Notes under the pieces: model-generated | The model's database searches: none | What the model was told of the DNA's origin: nothing | The model's input: the letters and a program-made list of their open reading frames with translations, nothing else | NCBI RefSeq assembly: GCF_022429645.1 | Contig: NZ_CP092480.1 | Location: 3,082,501-3,146,500, forward strand | Source of the DNA: Lutibacter sp. A80 | GTDB taxonomy: Bacteria; Bacteroidota; Bacteroidia; Flavobacteriales; Flavobacteriaceae | Length of the DNA stretch: 64,000 nt | Reading direction: 5' to 3' | Program-made: the position numbers and the translations under genes | In this document: positions 8,931 to 19,263 of the stretch, one piece after another | Layout: every line of letters starts with the position of its first letter | Position numbering within the stretch: position 1 is the first letter of the stretch

Positions 8931-9307
8931 CTTATTTGAATATCATATTCCTTTTCTGCCATATCAACAAGCATATCGAAAATAATAACCTTTTTATCAG
9001 CACGTTCTGCTAGATGTTCAGCTCTAGCTTTCTGTTTTTCAAGGAGCTTTATTTTAGCTTCAAGCTCAAGTATTTTTTGTTCTGGAGTTTTTGACATCGT
9101 TTTTGGAACTTGGTTTTCCCAATCAAAGTTACCATATTTTTGCAACCATTTGGTTACTGTAGCGTCTCCCTGAATACCATATTTACGCTTGGCTTGGGTT
9201 TTTGTTAAAAATCCTTGTTCTACTTCTTCAACTAATTGAAGTTTAAAAGAAAGCGAGTAATCTTTTTGAGTTCGCTTTGCTGCACCTGATTTGTCTGATG
9301 TTTTCAT
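8873..9307 (-). CDS. IS3-family transposase OrfA (HTH, DNA binding)
   Basis: A 144-aa protein with an N-terminal helix-turn-helix (SLSFKLQLVEEVEQGFLTKTQAKRKYGIQGDATVTKWLQKYG), followed by a leucine-zipper-like coiled coil (EQKILELEAKIKLLEKQKARAEHLAERADKK) used in multimerisation. In OrfA's own frame the protein ends at the TAG at 8873-8875. The frame contains AGA-AAA-AAT at the A6T run (8924-8930), a candidate -1 slippery heptamer of the A AAA AAN type used across the family. Slippage would join OrfA to OrfB with no intervening stop. Confidence 0.9.
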   Translation of the reverse strand: MKTSDKSGAAKRTQKDYSLSFKLQLVEEVEQGFLTKTQAKRKYGIQGDATVTKWLQKYGNFDWENQVPKTMSKTPEQKILELEAKIKLLEKQKARAEHLAERADKKVIIFDMLVDMAEKEYDIQIRKNYTPDLSTSSKKNIKKL

Positions 9308-9356
9308 TACACTTGTGTTTTAGTGTATCGCTATTTCAGGACGGGACAAGAATATG

Positions 9357-9392
9357 AAAAAAGCAGTTTTAAAATTTTAAAACTGCTTTTTT
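9357..9392. terminator. Perfect 36-bp palindrome, bidirectional terminator
   Basis: AAAAAAGCAGTTTTAAAA is followed by its exact reverse complement. It ends 20 bp before the katG stop and serves katG on the minus strand. By position it probably also ended dusB transcripts before the IS3 element inserted. Confidence 0.85.
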
Positions 9393-9412
9393 ATTATAAT
9401 CAAATGTTGTGC

Positions 9413-11656
<2,244 letters not shown>

Positions 11657-11825
11657 TCAAATTAAGTATAAAATAATATTATATTTAAAAAATTATAATA
11701 GATATTATTTATACATAAATAAGAAATTTTGTTACAATCTTGGAAATAGTGAATTTAAGATTTTACCTTTAATTTATCAAGTAAATTTGAAATAATATTT
11801 AGGTGTAATATTAGTTAAGTTGTTG

Positions 11826-13028
11826 TTATTCAACTAGTTTTTTAGAGATTCTACTGCTTGCTATTAGAGCAGCTAGGTAGCCTAAAATTAATATAGTAAT
11901 AATTACGGAAAACACATTGTAAAGTGTTAGTTCTACAGGATAAGCAAGGTGTTGAGTAATCATAAATAGTGCATACTTTTTTTGAAGTATTACTAAAATA
12001 ACACCAATTGAAAGTCCTACAATTAAACCGAAAAGAGATAATAAGAAACCTTGTAAAATAAAAACACGTTTAATATCTTTAATTGTTGCTCCTAAATTGT
12101 AGAGTGTTTTTAGATTGTCTTTTTTGTCTAAAATCATCATAATAATAGCGCCAATTACATTAAATAGCGCAATTATTAAAATAAGTGTAAAAATTAAATA
12201 AGAAGCTAAATTTTCGGTATTTAACATTTTATAAAAAACGGCATTTAGCTGTTCTCTGGTTTCTACATTAAAATCCGTTCCTAGGTTGTTCTTTAGAGCT
12301 TCAATAGTATTGGGGCGATCTTTAATGTTTTTAACTTTTAACTCAATTGATGAAATTTGTTCGGGTTCATAATTTAATAAAACTTGTGCTAATTTTAAAG
12401 ATATGAAAGTGAATTTTCTATCGATGTCTTCTGTAAGAGAAAAAATACCAATAGGTTGCGTTTCTATTTGGCTAAAAGCGTCTTTTGGATTTGTTGCATA
12501 TCCTTTTCCGGGTTTTGGAACATATATTTTTAGAGGTTCTAAAAAATCGAAAACACCTAGAGATAATACATTAGAAATGCCATTTCCAACAACAGATCCA
12601 ATTGGAATTTCTGGATTTAACCACGTGCCAGAATATACGGTAGAATCTAATTTATTAACATTTGTATAATTGGTATCAACTCCTTTTATGTATGCAATAT
12701 GAGTTTTTTTATTGAATTCAAAAAAAGCGCGTTCTTCAATTACTCTTGAATAGGAAGCGATGTTATTTTGAGATTCAATTTCAGCTTGAATTTTAGGAGT
12801 CAATAAAAAAGATTTCCCTTTTACAGATGTAATTTTTATATCTGGATCTGAGGTGTTTAAAAAACCAATACTGAAGGTTCTTAATCCTGAAAATCCAGAT
12901 AAAACTATAAATAAAGCTAATGTGCCAATAATTACACCAATTGTTGCAATTATGGTGATTATATTTATAGTGTTATTACTGCTTTTTGAAAATAAGTAAC
13001 GTTTAGCTATGTATAAAGGAAAGCTCAA
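11826..13028 (-). CDS. FtsX/LolC-LolE-like ABC transporter permease
   Basis: A 400-aa membrane protein with one N-terminal transmembrane helix (about residues 22-48, IITIIATIGVIIGTLALFIVLSG). A large extracytoplasmic MacB-PCD-like domain (about 50-265) is followed by three C-terminal helices (about 275-300, 325-350, 365-390). This is the LolC/LolE lipoprotein-releasing topology. It probably moves lipoproteins off the inner membrane with an ATPase encoded elsewhere. It starts one base after the rbfA stop, an arrangement I recognise from other Flavobacteriaceae. The assignment to Lol rather than another MacB-like exporter is inference. Confidence 0.85.
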   Translation of the reverse strand: MSFPLYIAKRYLFSKSSNNTINIITIIATIGVIIGTLALFIVLSGFSGLRTFSIGFLNTSDPDIKITSVKGKSFLLTPKIQAEIESQNNIASYSRVIEERAFFEFNKKTHIAYIKGVDTNYTNVNKLDSTVYSGTWLNPEIPIGSVVGNGISNVLSLGVFDFLEPLKIYVPKPGKGYATNPKDAFSQIETQPIGIFSLTEDIDRKFTFISLKLAQVLLNYEPEQISSIELKVKNIKDRPNTIEALKNNLGTDFNVETREQLNAVFYKMLNTENLASYLIFTLILIIALFNVIGAIIMMILDKKDNLKTLYNLGATIKDIKRVFILQGFLLSLFGLIVGLSIGVILVILQKKYALFMITQHLAYPVELTLYNVFSVIITILILGYLAALIASSRISKKLVE

Positions 13029-13029
13029 G

Positions 13030-13422
13030 TTATCGTTTTTGGCGTTTATCTAAAATATCGGGATTCTTAATTGGATTTTCTTTTTTACCTTGTAAAGCAT
13101 TGTCAATATCTTCAATATAATCTAAGGTATCATCTATATAAAATAATAATTCGGGCATACGTCTTAATTGATCTTTTGTGCGTTTTGCCATTTCATAACG
13201 AATAGAAGCCGTGTTTTCTTGAACACCTTTTAAAATTATATCGCGTTTTAATTGAGGGAAAACACTTATAAACACCTTTGCTTGTCCTAAATCTGAAGTA
13301 ACTTGTACTTTAGTAACAGAAATAATAACTCCTTTCATTCCATCACGTGCTGCATTCTGTAACACTTCTGCCAAGTCTTTTTGTAAAACTCCTGCTATTT
13401 TTTTTTGTCTGTTTGTTTCCAT
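13030..13422 (-). CDS. rbfA: 30S ribosome-binding factor A
   Basis: A 130-aa KH-fold factor for 16S rRNA 5'-end maturation and cold adaptation. It has the family pattern RQKKIAGVLQKDLAEVLQ at the start, VTKVQVTSDLGQAKVFISVFP in the middle and RMPELLFYIDDTLDY near the C-terminus. It forms an operon with the downstream permease. A TATTTTTG box lies only four bases before the ATG (13427-13434), so the message may be nearly leaderless if that box is the promoter. Confidence 0.95.
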   Translation of the reverse strand: METNRQKKIAGVLQKDLAEVLQNAARDGMKGVIISVTKVQVTSDLGQAKVFISVFPQLKRDIILKGVQENTASIRYEMAKRTKDQLRRMPELLFYIDDTLDYIEDIDNALQGKKENPIKNPDILDKRQKR

Positions 13423-13426
13423 AGTG

Positions 13427-13434
13427 CAAAAATA
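13427..13434 (-). promoter_or_regulatory. Candidate -7 box abutting rbfA start
   Basis: Minus-strand TATTTTTG followed by CACT and the rbfA ATG. It matches TAnnTTTG. If used, transcription would begin at or inside the start codon region. Confidence 0.35.
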
Positions 13435-13605
13435 TGATTTAAAAGTACATAATTTAAGTTTTAGAGAGTCATTGTTTTAAATTAATTAAGAATAAGTTAT
13501 TTAATTTGATAAAAAACATACCTAAAATTAAATTTTTACGTTTTTATAAAAAATTTAACAATTACTATAAAGCCAAGTATATAATACCTCTAAACGAAAA
13601 ATATA

Positions 13606-13613
13606 TAAATTTG
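13606..13613 (+). promoter_or_regulatory. Candidate -7 box for the ftsX-uppP-truB run
   Basis: TAAATTTG fits TAnnTTTG 81 bases before the ftsX start, in the 270-bp divergent region between rbfA and ftsX. No other gene is visible there. A matching -33 box is not evident. Confidence 0.35.
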
Positions 13614-13693
13614 TTTTACAAAAAACCAGTAAATATCAAGTAATAACTATTAACAAAATTTGTATATTGCAAACTTAATAACACATATAACTT

Positions 13694-14572
13694 TTGAATA
13701 ATTCTTTCGATAAATATCAAAAAAGAAGATTGCGTTCTTCTTATCTTTCAGTAATAATAAGTATTGCTTTAGTGCTTTTTTTAGTGGGTTTTTTAGGTGT
13801 TATTTTACTTAAAACCAATACAATATCTAAGCATTTTAAGGAGAAAGTTGCAATTACAATTTTTTTAAATGACAATGCAAAATCAAAAGATGTTGAAATT
13901 CTAAAGGGAGAATTAAAACAAGCAGAATATTCAAAAGAAGTAGTTTATATCTCAAAAAAAGAAGCTGCTGAAAATTATGCAGAAGAAATTGGTGAAGATT
14001 TTGTGAGTTTTCTAGGAGATAATCCATTAAAAAATGCAATTGATGTTACGTTAAAATCAGATTTTGTTACTCCAGAAAAAATGGAGAGTATTGAAAAACA
14101 GTTGCTTATTAGAAGTATTGTTGCAGAAGTAGTATATGATAAACCGTTGATTGAATTATTAACAAAAAACATCAACCGCATCAGTTTTTGGATGTTGCTT
14201 TTAAGTGCCATATTTACATTAATAGCCGTTGTTTTAATTAATAGTTCTATTAGAATTTCAATATATTCTAAGCGATTTACTATTAAAACAATGCAAATGG
14301 TTGGAGCAACAAAAGGATTTATTAGAAGACCATTTATTTGGAAAAGTATTAAACTTGGAATTATAGGTGCATTGGTTTCTAATGCAGCTTTAATTGGTTT
14401 TATTATGTATATAAATAAAATGGTACCAGAAATTGAATTACTTGCAGATTATAAAGAACTAGGAATTTTATTTTTATCTATTATTATAATGGGCGTGTTA
14501 ATAACTTGGTTAAGTACCTTTTTTGCAACACAACGATTTTTAAATTTAAGAACAGACGAACTATATTACTAA
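13694..14572 (+). CDS. ftsX: Cell-division permease-like protein FtsX
   Basis: A 292-aa protein with the FtsX layout: a basic cytoplasmic start (FDKYQKRRLRSSYLS), transmembrane helix 1 (about 18-40), an extracytoplasmic domain (about 45-165), and three C-terminal helices around 170-190, 220-240 and 260-280. With FtsE it regulates peptidoglycan hydrolases at the division septum. FtsE is not in the window. The start is TTG at 13694, since no ATG lies upstream in frame near the conserved N-terminus. It heads a close-packed run with DUF3098, uppP and truB. Confidence 0.92.
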   Translation: MNNSFDKYQKRRLRSSYLSVIISIALVLFLVGFLGVILLKTNTISKHFKEKVAITIFLNDNAKSKDVEILKGELKQAEYSKEVVYISKKEAAENYAEEIGEDFVSFLGDNPLKNAIDVTLKSDFVTPEKMESIEKQLLIRSIVAEVVYDKPLIELLTKNINRISFWMLLLSAIFTLIAVVLINSSIRISIYSKRFTIKTMQMVGATKGFIRRPFIWKSIKLGIIGALVSNAALIGFIMYINKMVPEIELLADYKELGILFLSIIIMGVLITWLSTFFATQRFLNLRTDELYY

Positions 14573-14576
14573 AAAA

Positions 14577-14822
14577 ATGAATAAGAAGAAAGAAGAAAAT
14601 ACAAGTAAATTTTTATTCGGTAAAAAAAATTATACCGTTATGCTTGTTGGTATTGCTTTTATTGCTTTAGGCTTTATTTTAATGGCTGGAGGCGGTAGTG
14701 ATGATCCTACTGTTTTTAACGAAGAAATTTATAATTTTAGAAGAATTAGATTAGCCCCAACACTTGTACTTATAGGTTTGGGAATTGAAATTTACGCTAT
14801 TATGGCGAAATCTTCAAAGTAA
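14577..14822 (+). CDS. DUF3098-family small membrane protein
   Basis: An 81-aa protein with two predicted transmembrane helices (about 20-37 and 58-74) separated by a short acidic loop (GGGSDDPTVFNEEIYNFRRIRLAP). This matches the Bacteroidota DUF3098 family, which regularly sits between ftsX and uppP. Its function is unknown. It starts four bases after the ftsX stop, and uppP starts three bases after its own stop, so a shared transcript is likely and a role in the cell envelope is plausible (inference). Confidence 0.85.
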   Translation: MNKKKEENTSKFLFGKKNYTVMLVGIAFIALGFILMAGGGSDDPTVFNEEIYNFRRIRLAPTLVLIGLGIEIYAIMAKSSK

Positions 14823-14825
14823 AAT

Positions 14826-15623
14826 ATGAGTTATATTGAAGCGATAGTCTTAGGGATTATTCAAGGTTTAACAGAGTTTTTACCGGTATCATCTAGCGGA
14901 CATTTAGAATTAGCAAAAGCTTTTTTTGGCGACAACTTATTACCTAATGAAAGTTTAACTTTTACGGTAGTATTACATTTTGCAACAGCATTAAGTACTT
15001 TGGTTGTTTTTAGAGACGAAGTGTTAGAAATTTTTAAAGGATTATTTCAGTTTAAATGGAATGAAGAATTAAAATTTTCACTTAAAATAATTTTATCTAT
15101 GATTCCTGCTGTAGCTGCGGGTCTTTTTTTTGAAGACCAATTTGAAGCCTTTTTTGGTGGGCAAATATTATTAGTAGGTTTTATGCTTGTTATAACTTCA
15201 CTTTTATTATTATTTGCTGATAAAGCTAAAAACACTACCAAAAATGTTACTTTTTTTAATGCATTTGTAATTGGAGTTTCACAAGCATTGGCAATTTTAC
15301 CCGGAATTTCAAGATCTGGAGCAACAATATCTTCATCAGTTTTGTTGGGAATTGACAGAACAAAAGCAGCTCGTTTTTCTTTTTTAATGGTGGTGCCTTT
15401 AATTTTTGGTAAAATTTCAAAAGATGTTTTATCGGGATCTATAAATTTTCAAAGTAGCCAAATTGGAGTTTTAAGTATTGGGTTTATAGCTTCTTTTATT
15501 GCGGGTTTATTTGCTTGTAAATGGATGCTTGCAATTGTTAAAAAAAGTAAGCTTACTTATTTTGCATTGTATTGTTTTATTGTTGGAATAATTGCAATTA
15601 CAATAACTTTATTTAATAAATAA
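14826..15623 (+). CDS. uppP: Undecaprenyl-diphosphatase
   Basis: A 265-aa integral membrane phosphatase that recycles the undecaprenyl carrier for peptidoglycan synthesis. Both signatures are present: QGLTEFLPVSSSGHLEL (residues about 15-31) and LPGISRSGATISSSVLLGI (about 158-176), which form the active site with the catalytic Ser/His/Arg residues. Hydrophobic helices cover the rest. The stop overlaps the truB start by one base (TAATG). Confidence 0.95.
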   Translation: MSYIEAIVLGIIQGLTEFLPVSSSGHLELAKAFFGDNLLPNESLTFTVVLHFATALSTLVVFRDEVLEIFKGLFQFKWNEELKFSLKIILSMIPAVAAGLFFEDQFEAFFGGQILLVGFMLVITSLLLLFADKAKNTTKNVTFFNAFVIGVSQALAILPGISRSGATISSSVLLGIDRTKAARFSFLMVVPLIFGKISKDVLSGSINFQSSQIGVLSIGFIASFIAGLFACKWMLAIVKKSKLTYFALYCFIVGIIAITITLFNK

Positions 15624-16312
15624 TGAATTTAGAAGATTATAAAAGCGGACAGGTTTTATTGATTGATAAACCGCTAAATTGGACATCTTTTCAAGTAGTA
15701 AATAAACTGCGTTGGGAAATTAAACAACGTTTTAAAATTAAAAACATTAAAGTAGGTCATGCTGGAACTTTAGATCCCTTAGCTACAGGTTTATTGATAC
15801 TTTGTACAGGTAAATTCACTAAAAAAATTAATGAATTTCAAGGTCAAATCAAGGAATACACAGGAGAAATTACCTTAGGTGCTACAACACCAAGTTTTGA
15901 TTTAGAAACAGAAATTGATAAAAATTTTCCAATAGACCATATTACTGAAGATATAATTCACCAAACTACACAGCAATTTATTGGAGAAATAGACCAGGTT
16001 CCACCTATTTTTTCAGCCTTAAAAAAAGATGGAAAACGTTTGTATGAATTGGCGAGAGCTGGTGAAACTACCGAAATAAAATCAAGAAAAATTACCATTT
16101 CAGAATTCGAAATTACAGCCATAAATTTGCCTAAAATAGAATTTAGAGTAGTTTGTAGTAAAGGAACGTACATTAGATCTTTGGCTAATGATTTTGGAGT
16201 TGCATTAAATACAGGTGCACACTTGTCAAAATTACGAAGAACAAAAATTGGAGATTTTAATGTAGCTAATGCAGTAGATATTGAAGCGTTTATAGCCAAT
16301 CTAAAACTTTAG
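15623..16312 (+). CDS. truB: tRNA pseudouridine(55) synthase
   Basis: A 229-aa enzyme that forms pseudouridine 55 in the T-loop. The catalytic aspartate is in GHAGTLDPLATGLL (near residue 53). Further motifs are GEITLGATTPSFDLETE, QVPPIFSALKKDGKRLYELARAGE and CSKGTYIRSLANDFG. It is shorter than the E. coli protein because it lacks the C-terminal PUA domain, as is common in Bacteroidota. It overlaps uppP by one base and is the last core gene of this operon. Confidence 0.95.
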   Translation: MNLEDYKSGQVLLIDKPLNWTSFQVVNKLRWEIKQRFKIKNIKVGHAGTLDPLATGLLILCTGKFTKKINEFQGQIKEYTGEITLGATTPSFDLETEIDKNFPIDHITEDIIHQTTQQFIGEIDQVPPIFSALKKDGKRLYELARAGETTEIKSRKITISEFEITAINLPKIEFRVVCSKGTYIRSLANDFGVALNTGAHLSKLRRTKIGDFNVANAVDIEAFIANLKL

Positions 16313-16320
16313 CTCTTTTT

Positions 16321-16857
16321 ATGAAAAAGATACTATTATTTTTAGCGTTGCTAGTTAGTGTTTTTAGTTTTTCTCAGCGTGCAGTAAATTATAATTTTAC
16401 GTTGAATGTTACTTTTTCTGGAAATGAAAATTTTGGAGAATACGATAATTATTTAGAAAAAACAGATTGGTCTCCAATAGCTCCAAATGCTATTTTTTTA
16501 AGAAATGGCTTAGAAGTAAAACTTAATAGTTTTATTTCAACAGGTGTTAATTTGGGTTTAGATGTGCATCCAGATGTCGATATTTTAGCGATTCCTTATT
16601 ATATAGACGTAAAATTAGCCCTTGCACAGTCTGATGATGATAAATTCTATGTTGGTGGTGGAATAGGGAAGTTATTGAAGCTTGGAAAGGCTTTTGAACG
16701 TGGAAAGTATTATAAAGTAGGAATTGGGTATTATATTTCTTCAGAAAGGAATAATAGTCTTATTTTGAATATGGATTTTCATAATAAGCAAATTGCAAAT
16801 TTTGAAAACGGTAGGCTTAATAGCTTATCGTTTGGAATTGGAATGATTTTCTTATAA
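16321..16857 (+). CDS. Putative outer-membrane or periplasmic beta-rich protein
   Basis: A 178-aa protein with a signal peptide (KKILLFLALLVSVFSFS, cleaved near residue 18-20). Alternating short strands and glycine turns follow (VKLALAQ, FYVGGGIGKLLK, YYKVGIGYYIS, LSFGIGMIF), and the protein ends in a phenylalanine-rich strand like small outer-membrane beta-barrels. I do not recognise a specific family. It starts eight bases after truB, so it may be co-transcribed. Its 3' end overlaps the convergent downstream gene by six bases. Confidence 0.7.
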   Translation: MKKILLFLALLVSVFSFSQRAVNYNFTLNVTFSGNENFGEYDNYLEKTDWSPIAPNAIFLRNGLEVKLNSFISTGVNLGLDVHPDVDILAIPYYIDVKLALAQSDDDKFYVGGGIGKLLKLGKAFERGKYYKVGIGYYISSERNNSLILNMDFHNKQIANFENGRLNSLSFGIGMIFL

Positions 16858-17334
16858 AAAACGTCCTAACCAACTATCCATTATATTAATTTCCCAGTCG
16901 TTTTCTAATTCTGCTTTAGTAGTAATCATATTATCAAAAACTGTAGTTTTAGTAGAAACACCTTTGTTTTTCATCATTTTTTTAAATTCCTTTAAATCTT
17001 TGTATTGCACAAACTCACCTTGTTTGTAACAAACATTAATTTTATCTAATAAAACAATATCATAAAACTTTTCTAATTCAAGTATAAAAGCAGTTAAAGT
17101 GTCGTGCGCTTTTAAACTTAAATTTACTTCTGAATCATCTACAGTAATAATAATAAAACGATTGTATTTAAATTGATAAGAACACTCTAAGGCTTGCCCT
17201 TCATTAGTCCATTTTGTTAAAAAATTTTCAATACGTTCTTTTAAGCCATCAATTTCTTGAGGATAAAATTTTCTATTTGAAGGGAATACCCACAGTTTAC
17301 ACCAGTTTGGGATTTGATTAAAGTCTACAATCAT
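16852..17334 (-). CDS. Conserved Bacteroidota cytoplasmic protein, function unknown
   Basis: A 160-aa soluble protein with no signal peptide or membrane segment. Its N-terminus (NQIPNWCKLWVFPSNRKFYPQEID) is typical of a flavobacterial family that databases often label ABC transporter ATPase, but there is no Walker motif here, so I do not accept that label. It is probably single-domain alpha/beta. Its stop lies inside the 3' end of the convergent barrel-like gene. The start is 33 bases downstream of the stop of the thioredoxin-like gene, so the two may form a pair. Confidence 0.65.
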   Translation of the reverse strand: MIVDFNQIPNWCKLWVFPSNRKFYPQEIDGLKERIENFLTKWTNEGQALECSYQFKYNRFIIITVDDSEVNLSLKAHDTLTAFILELEKFYDIVLLDKINVCYKQGEFVQYKDLKEFKKMMKNKGVSTKTTVFDNMITTKAELENDWEINIMDSWLGRFL

Positions 17335-17367
17335 TTTTATAAATTAATAAAACAAAGGTACACTAAA

Positions 17368-17982
17368 TTAGTTTGTGCTTTTTTCAGATGCTAATAAGAT
17401 TTCTAATAGATCTTTTTGAGTGTTATTTCCTTTATCTTTATTGTACCAAATTTGTAAATCTTTTTTAAATTCAGCATCTAAACCACCGTGTTGTGCTTTG
17501 TAATCATTTACCATTTTAGTAGCAATAGAAGGTCTAGGTCCCCAAGAGTTTACAACTTCATTTTTACTATTTACAATAATAACTTTGGGAATTGCTTTGC
17601 CTCCATTTGTTAAAAATTGTTGCATTAAAGTTTCATTTTCATCTCTACAAACAATTTTTAAATCTATTTTAGAAGAAGCTGTAGCAATTTTATTAATAAC
17701 AGGTAATATTTGAGCAGCATCGCCACACCAACCTTCAGCTAAAATTAATAATGTATAATTGTTAGTTAATTGCTCTAAAGCAGTAGTTGTTTCTTCTGAA
17801 ATTTTTAGCGTTTTGTCTAATCTATCCATACGCTTATCATTCAAAGTGCTATATTCTAAAAGAGCTTTTGATTGTTCACTTCCAGTAGATTTACCTTCAA
17901 CCAAAAGACCTTTAATTAAGGTTCGGTATGTAGAGTAAGATACACCTTTTTTAATGCTGTTTTTTATTAAAAGACTGTCCAT
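17368..17982 (-). CDS. Thioredoxin-fold protein with a WCGDA motif
   Basis: A 204-aa cytoplasmic protein. Residues about 70-190 form a thioredoxin-like fold (TLLILAEGWCGDAAQILPVINKIA, then FLTNGGKAIPKVIIVN with a cis-Pro loop). The active site has one cysteine (C86 in WCGDA) in place of CxxC, as in the Thioredoxin_9 family, so it is not a standard disulfide reductase. The N-terminal 60 residues are helical. A role in thiol handling is likely but unproven. A TACTTTTG box at 18062-18069 is a candidate promoter and would give an 80-base leader. Confidence 0.8.
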   Translation of the reverse strand: MDSLLIKNSIKKGVSYSTYRTLIKGLLVEGKSTGSEQSKALLEYSTLNDKRMDRLDKTLKISEETTTALEQLTNNYTLLILAEGWCGDAAQILPVINKIATASSKIDLKIVCRDENETLMQQFLTNGGKAIPKVIIVNSKNEVVNSWGPRPSIATKMVNDYKAQHGGLDAEFKKDLQIWYNKDKGNNTQKDLLEILLASEKSTN

Positions 17983-18166
17983 TTGTTTAGTTAATTTAGT
18001 TTCAATAGTTTGACGTGGTTTAATTATAAACTTACACCTTAAGTTCTGTAAATTAAGGTTGCAAAAGTAATGTTTGAATATGGTATAAAAAATGATTTAT
18101 GTTACATAAATGAATAATTAAGGAATAAATGAGCCAATTCTAAGCATATATTTTTCTTAATATCCG

Positions 18167-18174
18167 TATATTTG
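18167..18174 (+). promoter_or_regulatory. Candidate -7 box for meaB
   Basis: TATATTTG fits TAnnTTTG 47 bases before the meaB ATG. The -33 partner is not clear. Confidence 0.4.
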
Positions 18175-18220
18175 TTCTTCTAAATTAATAGCATTTTACA
18201 TTGAAATAGCATACGTATTT

Positions 18221-19225
18221 ATGAAAAATTACAAGCCAAAAGGCAGGCTCGCACCTGAAGCATATATTAAAGGAATTTTAAATGGAGATAGGGTATTACT
18301 TTCTAGAGCTATTACTGTTATTGAAAGTAATTTAGAAAGTGATAAAACACTTGCTAAAGAAATTATTCAAGCTATATTACCATATTCTGGAAATTCTATT
18401 CGTATTGGTATAACAGGTGTTCCAGGTGTAGGAAAAAGTACATTTATTGAAGCTTTTGGAAAGCATCTGGTAAGTAAAGGTCATAAAGTTGCAATTTTAT
18501 CTATAGACCCAAGTAGTCAACGGTCAAAAGGGAGTATTTTAGGGGATAAAACCAGAATGGAAGAATTGGCAAATATGGAAGAAGCATATATTCGTCCGTC
18601 TGCATCTGGAGATACTTTAGGAGGAGTTGCAAATAAAACTGGAGAAACTATGCTGCTTTGCGAAGCAAATGGATATGATGTTTTATTAATTGAAACTGTT
18701 GGAGTAGGGCAAAGCGAAACTGCTGTACACGGAATGACTGATTTCTTTTTATTACTAATGTTGGCTGGAGCTGGTGATGAATTACAAGGTATTAAAAAAG
18801 GGATTATGGAAATGGCAGATATGGTAGTAATTAATAAAGCCGATGGTGATAATATTACTATGAGTAAAATGGCTAAACGTCAATACCAAAATGCATTACA
18901 TATTTTTCCGTTAGCCGAATCTGGATGGAGTCCAGTGGTAAGTACAGCCTCTGCTATAAAAGGAATTGGAATAGATAAAGTTTGGGAAGAAGTTGGTAAC
19001 TTTAAAAAGCTAGTTGATGAAAATGGTTATTTTATAAGAAATAGAAATCATCAACAAATCCAATGGATGTACAATAATATTAATGAAGAATTAAAGCATT
19101 TATTTTACGGTTCAAAAGATATTTCTAGTAAATTAAAGGGACTTGAAAAAGATATTATTTCATCAAAAATATCACCGGTAAAAGCCGCTCAAAATATACT
19201 TAATGATTTTAAGAAATCTTTTTAA
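18221..19225 (+). CDS. meaB: Methylmalonyl-CoA mutase-associated GTPase MeaB (ArgK/MMAA)
   Basis: A 334-aa G3E-family GTPase that loads and protects the cobalamin cofactor of methylmalonyl-CoA mutase. Walker A is GVPGVGKST (residues 66-74). Further motifs are the switch region SIDPSSQRSKGSILGDKTRM, the G3-like ETVGVGQSE, and the base-recognition NKADGDN. Its target enzyme, MutA-MutB, is encoded 6-10 kb downstream on the other strand, and the cobalamin uptake genes lie in between, so the function fits the neighbourhood. It stands alone and converges on the HAD phosphatase gene. Confidence 0.95.
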   Translation: MKNYKPKGRLAPEAYIKGILNGDRVLLSRAITVIESNLESDKTLAKEIIQAILPYSGNSIRIGITGVPGVGKSTFIEAFGKHLVSKGHKVAILSIDPSSQRSKGSILGDKTRMEELANMEEAYIRPSASGDTLGGVANKTGETMLLCEANGYDVLLIETVGVGQSETAVHGMTDFFLLLMLAGAGDELQGIKKGIMEMADMVVINKADGDNITMSKMAKRQYQNALHIFPLAESGWSPVVSTASAIKGIGIDKVWEEVGNFKKLVDENGYFIRNRNHQQIQWMYNNINEELKHLFYGSKDISSKLKGLEKDIISSKISPVKAAQNILNDFKKSF

Positions 19226-19263
19226 TTATAATATGAGTTTCAATTTTTAAAAGAGTGCCTAAC

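Larger units (their letters stand above)
7956..9348 (-). mobile_element. IS3-family insertion sequence, complete
   Basis: A 1393-bp element with imperfect terminal inverted repeats of about 25 bp. The left end starts TGTCTAGTCCTAAATAACCG. The right end read inward starts TGTCCCGTCCTGAAATAGCG, and both continue into CGATACA-like sequence. The flanking trinucleotide AGA occurs on both sides (7953-7955 and 9349-9351), as expected of a 3-bp target duplication. Inside are orfA and orfB in the typical IS3 order, with orfB in the -1 frame. Both frames are intact, so it may still be active. It landed between dusB and the terminator that dusB shared with katG. Confidence 0.9.

Noticed and set aside
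16852..17334. ABC-transporter ATPase label often given to this protein family
   Set aside because: No Walker A, signature or Walker B motif is present.
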